Made by a program: the position numbers and the translations under genes | NCBI GenBank assembly: GCA_030598075.1 | Contig: JAUVQP010000043.1 | Coordinates: 1-9,947 of the forward strand | From: Miltoncostaeaceae bacterium | GTDB taxonomy: Bacteria; Actinomycetota; Thermoleophilia; Miltoncostaeales; Miltoncostaeaceae | Direction of reading: 5' to 3' | DNA: 9,947 nucleotides | Notes under the pieces: generated by a model | What the model was told of the DNA's origin: nothing | Databases searched by the model: none | What the model saw: the letters and a program-made list of their open reading frames with translations, nothing else | Part shown: one piece after another, positions 1-6,414 of the stretch | Layout: each line of letters opens with the position of its first letter | How positions within the stretch are numbered: the first letter of the stretch is position 1

Positions 1-1079
1 CCGGGAAGCTGCCCGGGCTCGATGACCGCGACCGAGACCCGCTCGAGCCGCGCGCGGGTGCGCTCCATGTCTCCGCGCCGCTCGAACCAGACGATGGTGC
101 GACGCCGATTGCGCGCGAGACGCACGAGCTCGGCCTCCGCCTCGCCCATGCCGCGCGTCGCGAAGCGGGCCTCGACCGCGTCGAAGGCGGGCTCGGTCTC
201 GCCCATCGGGGGCGCGAGGTCGATCACGGAGCTTCGGGCCAGCCGCTCGGCGAGCTCGGCGGGCGGCGCGAACTCACCGGCGGCGGCCTCGTCCTCGAGG
301 CGCTCGGCCGCCTCGGCCAGCGCACGCTCATGCTCCGACGGCGCGAGGCGAGCGACGAGCGCGTCGTCCATCACGTCGAGGGGCCAGCGGACCTGAGCGT
401 CCTCGCGGTCCCGCGCGGGCCAGGCCACGGCCCGGCTGAGCGGCCGCACCGTGCGCTGGGTAAACGGCGAGAACGCCCGCACGCTCTCCACCTCGTCCCC
501 GAACAGCTCGACCCGCACCGGCAGGTCCCCGGTCGAGGGATATACGTCGAGGATTCCGCCGCGAAGCGCGAACTCACCGCGCTCCTCAACCTGCTGCGTT
601 CGCTCGTAGCCGACGGCCGCGAGCTCGTCGAGCAGCGCGTCGAGCCGAACCTGCTGTCCCACCTCCACCGCGAGAGGCCGATCCGCGACATCCGGCACAG
701 GCTCCGCCAGCGCCGCCGCCGACACGATGATCAGGCGGTCGTTCCGCGACACGCCCTCGCGCGCTCGCGCTCGCTGGCCCACGAGATGGGGCGCGGGACC
801 CACGGCACCGCCCATTGGCACCCCGATCGTCGGCCAAAGGCCAACGGCCGCTCGACCCAGTAGGGCCTCGGCGTCGCGCGCGAGGTCCCGGGCCTCCTCG
901 TCCCCCGGCACGACGGCGACCATCGGGCGCGAAAGACGCCGGCGCAGGGCGACGAGCGCCCAGGGCCAGGCGGCCCGCGCGAGCGCAACCTCGCCCGCCG
1001 CCTCGCCGGCGTCCAACGCGTCGGCGGCCCGCCGGAGGCCGGGCGTCGCCAGGAGCAACCGGTCCAAGGGCGTCGTCAC
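1..1079 (-). CDS. mfd: Transcription-repair coupling factor Mfd, N-terminal part (cut by window edge)
   Basis: Mfd is the ATP-dependent translocase that removes RNA polymerase stalled at DNA lesions and recruits UvrA for nucleotide excision repair. The reading frame runs from a GTG at 1079 to the left edge without a stop, giving about 359 residues. These cover the UvrB-like N-terminal module (D1a-D2-D1b); the RNA-polymerase-interacting and RecG-like helicase domains lie outside the window. The diagnostic stretch is at residues 157-203, including GYERTQQVEERGEFALRGGI followed by LDVYP and VRVELFGDEVESVRAF, the UvrB/Mfd homology signature. The segment PHLVGQRARA near residue 97 also fits Mfd. 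The GTG start overlaps the pth stop codon (GTGA, 4 nt), so translation is probably coupled to pth. Identification is firm; the exact start is chosen from the overlap and the sensible N-terminus. Confidence 0.93.
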   Translation of the reverse strand, partial: MTTPLDRLLLATPGLRRAADALDAGEAAGEVALARAAWPWALVALRRRLSRPMVAVVPGDEEARDLARDAEALLGRAAVGLWPTIGVPMGGAVGPAPHLVGQRARAREGVSRNDRLIIVSAAALAEPVPDVADRPLAVEVGQQVRLDALLDELAAVGYERTQQVEERGEFALRGGILDVYPSTGDLPVRVELFGDEVESVRAFSPFTQRTVRPLSRAVAWPARDREDAQVRWPLDVMDDALVARLAPSEHERALAEAAERLEDEAAAGEFAPPAELAERLARSSVIDLAPPMGETEPAFDAVEARFATRGMGEAEAELVRLARNRRRTIVWFERRGDMERTRARLERVSVAVIEPGQLP

Positions 1080-1732
1080 CGCGGCGACTCGCCGTCGCGG
1101 GAGTCTCCGTCGGCATCGCTCACGCGGCGGCGCCGCGCCGCCCGCGACCCCGGCTCTCGTGCGTGGAAGCGGTCGATGGCCGACTCGAGGCCGTCGACGA
1201 GCGCCACCCGGGCCATGTCGGCGCCGCGCTCGATGAGCGCGTCGACCTCCTCATCCGGCTCGGCGTGGCGGGCGAGCACCCAGTCGGCGCCGGTGCCACG
1301 AAAGGTCTCGTCGGGGCTTCCGACGCCCAGGCGCACGCGCCCGAAGTCCGAGCTTCCCAGCCCGGCCGCGACGGACCGCACGCCGTTGTGTCCCGCGGAG
1401 CCCCCGCCGAGCTTGCCGCGCACCTCACCGAAGGGAAGGTCGACCTCGTCGTGAAGGACGAGCACCTGGCTCGGAGCGAGCTTCAGCATGCCCATCGCGG
1501 GCCCGACGGAGGAGCCCGAGTCGTTCATGAAGGTGGTCGGGACCAGCAGCGTCACGGGACCACCGGCCCCACGGGCTTCGGACACGACCCCGCCGAATCG
1601 GGCCCGCGGGCGCCCGGCGCCGAGTCTCTCGGCCAGGCGCTCGACGGCCCGCTGACCGGCGTTGTGTCGGGTCTTCGCGTAGCGGGCGCCGGGATTGCCG
1701 AGCCCGACGACGAGACGTATCGGGTCGTCCAT
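1076..1732 (-). CDS. pth: Peptidyl-tRNA hydrolase
   Basis: Pth is the cytoplasmic esterase that cleaves peptidyl-tRNA dropped from ribosomes so that tRNA can be recycled. The 218-residue product carries all family signatures: GLGNPGARYAKTRHNAG at 10-26, FMNDSG at 68-73, HDEVDLPFGEVRGK at 94-107 and GGGSAGHNGVRS at 109-120. By alignment with the E. coli enzyme, His23 is the catalytic base, Asp95 its partner, and Asn13, Asn70 and Asn116 are substrate-binding residues; all are present. The protein is somewhat longer than the usual 185-200 residues because of a charged tail (RRRRVSDADGDSRDGESPR) after residue ~199, just where the gene runs into the mfd start. The ATG at 1732 is chosen because it directly precedes the conserved first strand. 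Its neighbour upstream is rplY, after a 182-bp gap. Confidence 0.96.
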   Translation of the reverse strand: MDDPIRLVVGLGNPGARYAKTRHNAGQRAVERLAERLGAGRPRARFGGVVSEARGAGGPVTLLVPTTFMNDSGSSVGPAMGMLKLAPSQVLVLHDEVDLPFGEVRGKLGGGSAGHNGVRSVAAGLGSSDFGRVRLGVGSPDETFRGTGADWVLARHAEPDEEVDALIERGADMARVALVDGLESAIDRFHAREPGSRAARRRRVSDADGDSRDGESPR

Positions 1733-1914
1733 GGCGACCCGGACGGCCGCCTAGAGCCGCGCCAGGGAACGTCGGCGTGCTCCGTCCTGAGAAAACCCCG
1801 CGGGTCGGGAGGCTGCGTCGTCGGCATGGCCGGCCCCACGGCGGTGATCGAGGACACCGCGCGCCCGGCGGTCTCCAGCGAGGCGGAGCATGGCGGAGGC
1901 TTCCTGGCGGAGCA
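1733..1914. other. Intergenic gap between rplY and pth
   Basis: This 182-bp stretch separates the rplY stop from the pth start. No family-like coding frame is visible; short frames through it are continuations of antisense frames of pth. A CCCGCGGG palindrome is followed by TTTT on the minus strand (around 1795-1804), but it has no loop and is not a convincing terminator. A pth promoter could lie here, but no clear -35/-10 pair was found. Confidence 0.4.
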
Positions 1915-2577
1915 CTAGCCCTCCTCCTCCTCGTCGTCGCCGTCGCCCGACTCCTCGCCCTCCTCGCCCTCGGCGAGCTCCTCGCCCTCCTCCTCCTCGG
2001 CGACCTCTTCCTCCACGGCCGCGCGAGGAAGCACCACGGAGGCGATGACCTGCTCGGGGTCACCCAGGATCTCGACCCCGTCGGGAGCGACCAGGTCGCC
2101 GATGGTCACGGTCTCGCCGACGTCCAAGTCCGAGACGTCGAACTCGATGACGTCCGGAAGTGAGTCGGGCAGTGCGCGGACGATGACGTCGCGTGCCGGC
2201 TGGTCCAGAATCCCGCCCTCGCGCACGCCCAGCGCCGCGCCGACGAGGGCGACGCCGACGGCGACCTCCACCGCGACCGCGAGGTCGACCTGTTGGAAGT
2301 CGATGTGAATGACATTGCCCCACACCGGGTGAAGCTGCCGCTCCTTGAAGATGACCGGCACGGCCTCGCCGCCGGCGACCGAGAGCTCGACGACCGAGGT
2401 GCGTCCGCCGTTCGCGAGGAGCAACCGGAGTTCCCGAGCCGGCACGCTGAAGGGCAGCGAGTCGGCCCCGCGCTGATAGACGACGCCCGGAACCTTGCCC
2501 TCACGGCGAAGGCGGCGGGTGGGGCCGTTGCCGCGCTCGGGGCGTGCGGCGGCGACGAGAATGAGATGGTCAGGCAT
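1915..2577 (-). CDS. rplY: Ribosomal protein bL25, CTC (general stress) form
   Basis: bL25/CTC binds 5S rRNA in the large ribosomal subunit. The 220-residue product has the two-domain CTC layout. The N-terminal 5S-binding domain spans about residues 1-95, with RLRREGKVPGVVYQRG near the start and IHIDFQQVDL at its end. The C-terminal beta domain spans about 100-185 and contains REGGILDQPARDVIVRALP, IEFDVSDLDVGETVTIGDL and the typical GDPEQVIASVVLP ending. The last 35 residues are an extreme acidic tail (21 Glu/Asp), a common but length-variable feature of actinobacterial CTC proteins. The ATG at 2577 has a weak AGG a few bases upstream. The gene sits between an arsC-like gene and pth; glmU-prs-ctc-pth is the standard actinobacterial order, with the arsC-like gene inserted here. 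Identification is secure. Confidence 0.95.
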   Translation of the reverse strand: MPDHLILVAAARPERGNGPTRRLRREGKVPGVVYQRGADSLPFSVPARELRLLLANGGRTSVVELSVAGGEAVPVIFKERQLHPVWGNVIHIDFQQVDLAVAVEVAVGVALVGAALGVREGGILDQPARDVIVRALPDSLPDVIEFDVSDLDVGETVTIGDLVAPDGVEILGDPEQVIASVVLPRAAVEEEVAEEEEGEELAEGEEGEESGDGDDEEEEG

Positions 2578-2613
2578 GCACCTGGCGCGGGTCGGGTCGT
2601 GGCGCGGCGAGGC

Positions 2614-2619
2614 AGTGTA
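2614..2619 (-). promoter_or_regulatory. Possible -10 element for rplY
   Basis: On the minus strand the hexamer TACACT fits the actinobacterial TANNNT -10 pattern. It lies 36 nt upstream of the rplY ATG, inside the 77-bp gap after the arsC-like gene. No good -35 is seen at 16-19 nt, so this is tentative. Confidence 0.3.
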
Positions 2620-2654
2620 GCGGACGCCGCGGAGAGCGACGATCGGGCGTGGCG

Positions 2655-3170
2655 TCAGTGCTGCGGAGACACTCCAAGGGTCGGAAGAAGCTCGCGCACC
2701 CGCGCCTCGATCGCGTCGCGGATCGGACGGACGTCCTCGATGCCACGGCCCGCCGGGTCGTCCAGCGGCCAGTCGAGATAGCGGGGGCCCGCCACCACCG
2801 GGCAGCTGTCGCCGCAGCCCATGGTGACCACGGCGTCGACCTCGCCCAGTTCCTCGTCGTCAAATCGGCGCGGCGGAGAGCTCGTGATGTCGATCCCGAC
2901 CTCGCGCATCGCCGCAACCGCCACGGGGTTCACAGACCGGGCGGGCTCCGATCCGGCCGAGCGAACGTCCACGTGGGGCCCCGCCAGCGAGCGCAGCCAT
3001 CCCGCCGCCATCTGGGACCGCCCCGCGTTGTGGACGCAGAGGAAGAGAACGGACGGCGGCCCGGCGCCGTCGGACGCATGGCTCTGAGCCTGCTCCGACG
3101 CGAGCGTTGCCGCCCCGGCATGCTGGTCCCTCGTCCGTGGACGCCGAGAGGGCTCGACGGGCGTCGGCAC
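2655..3170 (-). CDS. Arsenate reductase / low-molecular-weight phosphatase-fold protein (ArsC, LMW-PTP type)
   Basis: The product (171 residues) belongs to the low-molecular-weight protein tyrosine phosphatase superfamily, in the branch of thiol-dependent arsenate reductases that reduce arsenate to arsenite in the cytoplasm. Evidence: a P-loop CVHNAGRSQMAAGW with nucleophile Cys45 and Arg51 (C-x5-R), the strand DVRSAGSEP at 68-76, and VVTMGCGDSCPVV at 114-126. The last motif carries a Cys119-x3-Cys123 pair suited to a disulfide relay. YLDWPLDDPAGR then supplies the DP-type acid loop seen in the family. The first ~38 residues are a poorly conserved Ala/Ser/Gln-rich extension, since family members normally begin a few residues before the P-loop strand (VLFLC). 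No internal ATG, GTG or TTG lies in frame between the GTG at 3170 and that strand, so the extension seems genuine or the start codon is unusual. It lies between prs and rplY. An arsenate role rather than a phosphatase role is likely but not proven; no arsR or arsB is in the window. Confidence 0.85.
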   Translation of the reverse strand: MPTPVEPSRRPRTRDQHAGAATLASEQAQSHASDGAGPPSVLFLCVHNAGRSQMAAGWLRSLAGPHVDVRSAGSEPARSVNPVAVAAMREVGIDITSSPPRRFDDEELGEVDAVVTMGCGDSCPVVAGPRYLDWPLDDPAGRGIEDVRPIRDAIEARVRELLPTLGVSPQH

Positions 3171-3177
3171 CCGGCGG

Positions 3178-3207
3178 ACACTACGCTGCCCGACAGACCG
3201 AGGGCAG
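3178..3207 (-). promoter_or_regulatory. Inverted repeat and possible -10 upstream of the arsC-like gene
   Basis: A perfect 6-bp inverted repeat (CTGCCC at 3186-3191, GGGCAG at 3202-3207, 10-nt spacer) lies just upstream of a minus-strand TAGTGT (3178-3183). TAGTGT fits TANNNT and ends 7 nt before the GTG at 3170, the geometry of a leaderless transcript. The repeat would then sit between the -35 and -10 positions like an operator. No U-tract follows, so it is not a normal intrinsic terminator of prs. No good -35 is visible. Confidence 0.3.
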
Positions 3208-3245
3208 GCTAGACCCTTATGGACAGCCGGGTCTCGGCGCGTCCG

Positions 3246-4247
3246 TCAGAAGAGTTGATTCTCTCCCGCGAAGATATTGCTGACCGACTCGTCGCAGAAG
3301 ACCGAGTGCACCGAGTCGGCGAGGATACGATCGACCGACAGGACGCGGAAGAGATCCTCGGGCACCCCCTCGGGGAGGGACACCGTGTCCGTGATCACGA
3401 CCTCCTCGATGGGCGACTCGCGCAGCCGCTCCGTGGCCCGGCCCGAGAGGAGGCCGTGGGTGGCCGCCGCGAAAACGCGGGTCGCCCCGGCGTCCCGTAC
3501 CGTCCGGGCCCCCGCGCAGAGCGTGCCGGCGGTGTCGATGATGTCGTCGATGAGGATGGCGGCACGGCCCTCCACGTCACCGATGAGGAGCGTGATCTCG
3601 GCCTCGTTGTGATCGGGCCGCTGTTTGGTGAGCACCGCGAGGGTGGCACCGAGCTTCTCGGCGAAGTGGTTGGCCAGCTTGGCGCGGCCGGCGTCGGGCG
3701 ACACCACCACAAGATCCTCGGGCAGGTCCCCGGCGAAGCGTCGCTCGAGGAAGTGGTCCGCCAGCATCGGCACGGCGGTCATGTGGTCGACCGGGACCGA
3801 GAAAAAGCCCTGCACCTGGCCCGCGTGGAGGTCCATGCTGAGCACGCGGTCGACGCCGGCCGCCTGGAGGAGCTCGGCGACGAGCTTGGACGTGATGGGC
3901 TCGCGAGGCGCGGACTTCTTGTCCTGCCGTGAGTAGCCGTACCACGGGATGACCGCGTTGATGCGGTGGGCCGAGGCGAGCTTTGCCGCGTCGATCATGA
4001 TCAGCAACTCCATGATGCTGTCGTTCACCGGCCGGCAGGTGGACTGCACCAGGAAAACGTCGGCGCCGCGGATGCTCTCCTCGTACCTCACATATACCTC
4101 GCCGTTGGCGAAGGTCTTCAGCGTGACCTTGCCCAGTTCGATTCCAAGCCGCGCGGTGATGCGCTCACCCAGCACCCTGCTCGATCGTCCCGCGAAGACC
4201 ATCAACCGCTTGGAGTCGCTCCGATCGATGCTGCTACTCCCGCTCAC
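3246..4247 (-). CDS. prs: Ribose-phosphate pyrophosphokinase (PRPP synthetase)
   Basis: Prs makes PRPP from ribose-5-phosphate and ATP, feeding purine, pyrimidine, histidine, tryptophan and NAD synthesis. The GTG at 4247 gives 333 residues. Landmarks are: KRLMVFAGRSS (13-23), FANGEVYVR (46-54), PWYGYSRQDKKSAPREPIT (101-119) with ATP-binding Arg107, Gln108 and Asp109, and SMDLHAGQVQGFF (137-149) with metal-binding His141. They continue with VVVSPDAGRAKLANHFA (180-196) and the PRPP loop ILIDDIIDTAGTL (231-243). The start overlaps the end of glmU by 14 nt and has a purine-rich AAGGGGGG about 12 nt upstream. An open frame continues to 4373, but that extension lies inside glmU coding sequence and is low-complexity, so it is rejected. 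SPDAGRAK differs slightly from the commoner SPD(V/A)GG form, still within the family. Translation is probably coupled to glmU. Confidence 0.96.
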   Translation of the reverse strand: MSGSSSIDRSDSKRLMVFAGRSSRVLGERITARLGIELGKVTLKTFANGEVYVRYEESIRGADVFLVQSTCRPVNDSIMELLIMIDAAKLASAHRINAVIPWYGYSRQDKKSAPREPITSKLVAELLQAAGVDRVLSMDLHAGQVQGFFSVPVDHMTAVPMLADHFLERRFAGDLPEDLVVVSPDAGRAKLANHFAEKLGATLAVLTKQRPDHNEAEITLLIGDVEGRAAILIDDIIDTAGTLCAGARTVRDAGATRVFAAATHGLLSGRATERLRESPIEEVVITDTVSLPEGVPEDLFRVLSVDRILADSVHSVFCDESVSNIFAGENQLF

Positions 4248-5649
4248 GAGCCACTGACCCCCCTTGTTTCGCTTGCTCGGCGGCCGCTCGCGCCTTCGCG
4301 GCGGCTCGTTCGGTGAACTGCTCGATGATCGTCTGACGCGCTCGCGCGATCCCCAGCGCCCCCGCCGGAACATCGTCGGTGATGATGGACCCCGCCCCGG
4401 TCATCGCGTCGTCGCCGACCGTGACCGGGGCGACGAAAACGCAGTCGGAGCCCGTCTTGACCCGCGCGCCGATCGTGGTGCGGTGCTTCCGGAAGCCATC
4501 GTAGTTGGCCGTGATGTTGCCCGCTCCGATGTTGCTCCCCTCGCCGATCTCGACATCCCCTGCGTAGCTGAGATGCGGCACCTTGGCGCCCTCGCCGATA
4601 TCCGCGTTCTTCGTCTCGACGAAGGTTCCCACCTTCGCCCCCGCTCGAAGGCGCGATCCCGGGCGAAGACGGGCGTACGGACCGACCACACAGCTATCGC
4701 CGATGTCCGAGTCGGTGATGTTGGCCGACACGACGCTCGCCCCGTCGCCGACGATGGAGTCGTGGAGGACGACGTCGGGCCCGATGTGACAGCCGCTGCC
4801 CACCTGAGTGTCGCCCATGAGCTGGGTGCCCGGCCAGAGGACCGTGTCCGTGCCCACGCCCACGTCCACCTCGACGTAGACCCTGCCGGGGTCGACCATC
4901 GTGACGCCGCCCAGCATGAGCTCCTCGCGGAGTCGCGCCTGCAGCGCGGCCTCGGACGCCGCGAGCTGGACCCGCGTGTTGACCCCCAAGACGATGCTCG
5001 GATCGTCGACCGCCACGATGCCCACCGCGCCGTCGAGATGGGGAAGCGCGTCGGGCAGGTAGACCTCACCCTGGGCGTTCGAGCTGCCGACCCCCGAGAG
5101 CGCCGACCGAAGCGACGCCGCGTGGACGGCGTAGAGACCCGCGTTGATCTCGGCGATCGCCAGCTCGTCCGGACCGGCGTCGCGAGCCTCGACGATGCAA
5201 TCGAGCGCGCCGGCGGAGTCGCGCACGACGCGCCCGTACTCGCCCGCGTCGTCGAGGGTCGCGCTGACGAGTGTGGCGAGGGAGCCGTTGGAGCGGTGGA
5301 CGTCGAGAAGGCCGGCGATGACGTCGCCGGTCAGGAGAGGCGTGTCGCCACAGAGGATGAGCGCGGTGTCGCATTCATCGTCGAGCGCGGCGAGCCCAAC
5401 GGCGGCGGCGTCGCCCGTTCCGCGCTGCTGCTCCTGAACGACCGCCCGCACACCGTCCGGCAGGCTCCGGCGCACGTCGTCGGCGCCCGGGGCCACCACG
5501 ACCACGACGCGCCCGATCTGCGCGTCGGTCAGAGCGGCGAGAACCCAATCGAGCATCGTCCGACCCGCAAGCGTGTGGAGGACCTTCGGAACGCCGGATC
5601 GCATCCGCGTGCCATGACCGGCGGCGAGCACCACGCCTGCGACGCTCAT
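4234..5649 (-). CDS. glmU: Bifunctional N-acetylglucosamine-1-phosphate uridyltransferase / glucosamine-1-phosphate acetyltransferase
   Basis: GlmU makes UDP-GlcNAc, the first committed precursor of peptidoglycan, in two steps: acetylation of GlcN-1-P, then uridylation. The 471-residue product has the N-terminal pyrophosphorylase domain with the nucleotide loop LAAGHGTRMRSGVPKV (8-23), QQRGTGDA (74-81), LCGDTPLL (99-106, metal ligand Asp102) and EINAGLYAVH. The C-terminal left-handed beta-helix has hexapeptide repeats, KVPHLSYAGD with catalytic His359 (E. coli His363), and GAGNITANYDG. The tail is Ala/Lys/Glu-rich. The ATG at 5649 is preceded by AAAGGGG at good spacing. An open frame to 5709 exists, but it would run through the tRNA-Gln gene and is rejected. 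It is the first protein gene after tRNA-Gln, and its end overlaps prs. Full-length and apparently intact. Confidence 0.97.
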   Translation of the reverse strand: MSVAGVVLAAGHGTRMRSGVPKVLHTLAGRTMLDWVLAALTDAQIGRVVVVVAPGADDVRRSLPDGVRAVVQEQQRGTGDAAAVGLAALDDECDTALILCGDTPLLTGDVIAGLLDVHRSNGSLATLVSATLDDAGEYGRVVRDSAGALDCIVEARDAGPDELAIAEINAGLYAVHAASLRSALSGVGSSNAQGEVYLPDALPHLDGAVGIVAVDDPSIVLGVNTRVQLAASEAALQARLREELMLGGVTMVDPGRVYVEVDVGVGTDTVLWPGTQLMGDTQVGSGCHIGPDVVLHDSIVGDGASVVSANITDSDIGDSCVVGPYARLRPGSRLRAGAKVGTFVETKNADIGEGAKVPHLSYAGDVEIGEGSNIGAGNITANYDGFRKHRTTIGARVKTGSDCVFVAPVTVGDDAMTGAGSIITDDVPAGALGIARARQTIIEQFTERAAAKARAAAEQAKQGGSVARERE

Positions 5650-5675
5650 CGTGCCCCTTTCCGGGCGAGGAATCC

Positions 5676-5749
5676 TGGTTGGGGCGGGAGGACTCGAACC
5701 CCCGATCACGGGACCAAAACCCGTTGCCTTACCACTTGGCTACGCCCCA
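5676..5749 (-). tRNA. tRNA-Gln (anticodon UUG), CCA encoded
   Basis: On the minus strand the acceptor TGGGGCG (5749-5743) pairs with CGCCCCA (5686-5680). The anticodon stem ACGGG/CCCGT encloses the loop TTTTGGT, placing anticodon UUG at 5717-5715, which reads CAA (and possibly CAG). The T-arm has a GGGGG/CCTCC stem around TTCGAGT. Discriminator A (5679) is followed by an encoded CCA (5678-5676). The gene lies 26 nt upstream of the glmU start and probably shares its transcript, so RNase P/3' processing would separate tRNA and mRNA. Confidence 0.96.
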
Positions 5750-5768
5750 GCTCCGCCGGTCGACGGAC

Positions 5769-5788
5769 GCGAGCGATTATACGCTCGC
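5769..5788 (-). promoter_or_regulatory. TATAAT -10 promoter element inside a 7-bp inverted repeat, upstream of tRNA-Gln/glmU
   Basis: The minus strand has a perfect TATAAT (5781-5776) about 27 nt upstream of the tRNA-Gln 5' end, leaving a leader of roughly 20 nt. It is flanked by a perfect inverted repeat: GCGAGCG at 5769-5775 and CGCTCGC at 5782-5788. No TTGACA-like -35 is seen at 17 nt (TCGGGG lies there); a GGGACA is present but only 14 nt away. It is the likely promoter for tRNA-Gln and the glmU-prs block. Confidence 0.6.
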
Positions 5789-5825
5789 TCGCCGCTGTCC
5801 CCGAGACCGAGCGCGGCGCGCTCGA

Positions 5826-6128
5826 TCACGGGCGGCGCGCGTCCGTGAGCACCACGACGTCGATGACGACCGCGCGCGCTCCGTCCGAGGTCTCGCCCGT
5901 GTCGACGTTGACAACCTCGACGGTCTCCCAGCGGCAGTCCACGCGCACGCGCACCCCTTCCTCCACCCCCCGCTTCTCGGCGAGAGTGGCAAGTGCGCCA
6001 GCCACCTCGAAGGTGTTCAAGGCGAGGGGCTCGTCGGTGTCGAGGCTGAAGAGCACGACGTCGCCGTCATAGCGATCCGTGTCGCGCCACAACAGGCTGA
6101 CCTCACCGATGATGGACACGGCGTCCAC
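5826..6128 (-). CDS. Hypothetical protein, small, beta-rich
   Basis: The family is not recognised. The frame encodes about 100 residues from the GTG at 6128. The pattern alternates hydrophobic and charged residues (VVLFSLDTDEPLALNTFEVA, VEEGVRVRVDCRWETVEVV, ARAVVIDVVVLTDARRP) with no signal peptide or membrane segment, suggesting a small cytoplasmic mixed alpha/beta protein. The start is uncertain. The same frame stays open to a GTG at 6185, with an ATG at 6152, but those starts would overlap the divergent plus-strand gene. The GTG at 6128 has TAGGAT (6142-6137) 8 nt upstream, which could serve either as an AGGA ribosome site or as the -10 of a leaderless transcript. Codon use fits the neighbouring genes. 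It is divergent from the 6151 gene and separate from the glmU block. Confidence 0.55.
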   Translation of the reverse strand: MDAVSIIGEVSLLWRDTDRYDGDVVLFSLDTDEPLALNTFEVAGALATLAEKRGVEEGVRVRVDCRWETVEVVNVDTGETSDGARAVVIDVVVLTDARRP

Positions 6129-6150
6129 AGCGCGAGATCCTACAGCGGAC

Positions 6151-6414
6151 ATGGCGTCGCCCAGACGGTCAGAACCCACCCCCACGAGCTACCTGCTCGT
6201 CGGTCCGCCGGATCTTCTGCACGACCTCCTGCTCGACTTCGAGGACATCGGCTGGTCGGCGTCGAGCGCGGGCTGGAACGCGGTCATCACCACGGCGCCG
6301 GGGGACGCCGGCGCGCCGGCGCCCTCTTGGGCGATCGAGGTCACCCTCGCCGACACCACGCACGAGGACCATCTCACCGCCTGCGCACGACACCTCTCCG
6401 GCGGTGCCGGGTGA
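6151..6414 (+). CDS. Hypothetical protein, small (about 87 aa)
   Basis: The family is not recognised. The conserved-looking core begins at SYLLVGPPDLLHDLLLDFED and continues through GWSASSAGWNAVITTAP to an acidic, Thr-rich C-terminus ending in a short helix (HEDHLTACARHLSGG). It is soluble, with no signal peptide. The ATG at 6151 is chosen because it leaves a short gap from the divergent gene; the frame is open further upstream to 6079, but that part is antisense to the minus-strand gene and low in structure. No clear ribosome site is seen. Its stop overlaps the GTG of the DUF547 gene (GTGA, 4 nt), so the two are probably translationally coupled, which is the best support that it is real. Confidence 0.55.
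   Translation: MASPRRSEPTPTSYLLVGPPDLLHDLLLDFEDIGWSASSAGWNAVITTAPGDAGAPAPSWAIEVTLADTTHEDHLTACARHLSGGAG

Noticed and set aside
1790..1806. CCCGCGGG palindrome followed by TTTT as a terminator of rplY
   Set aside because: There is no loop and the T-run is only four bases, so a stable RNA hairpin with U-tract cannot form.
815..1918. Long plus-strand open frame of 367 codons
   Set aside because: It is antisense to pth and the start of mfd, both with unmistakable family motifs; the product is Arg/Pro/Gly-rich and low-complexity, as expected from high-GC antisense frames.
4248..4373. N-terminal extension of prs
   Set aside because: It lies inside the glmU coding region and is Arg/Ser/Pro-rich; Prs proteins start shortly before the KRLMVFAG strand.
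5650..5709. N-terminal extension of glmU
   Set aside because: It would overlap the 3' half of tRNA-Gln; the ATG at 5649 has a good ribosome site and directly precedes the conserved nucleotide-binding loop.
4264..6072. Plus-strand open frame of 602 codons
   Set aside because: It runs antisense through glmU and tRNA-Gln and into the minus-strand small gene; the product is charged low-complexity without any recognisable domain.
5679..6410. Upstream extension of the DUF547 frame
   Set aside because: The frame stays open but crosses the tRNA gene and two other genes; the DUF547 signature fits a start at the GTG overlapping the previous stop.
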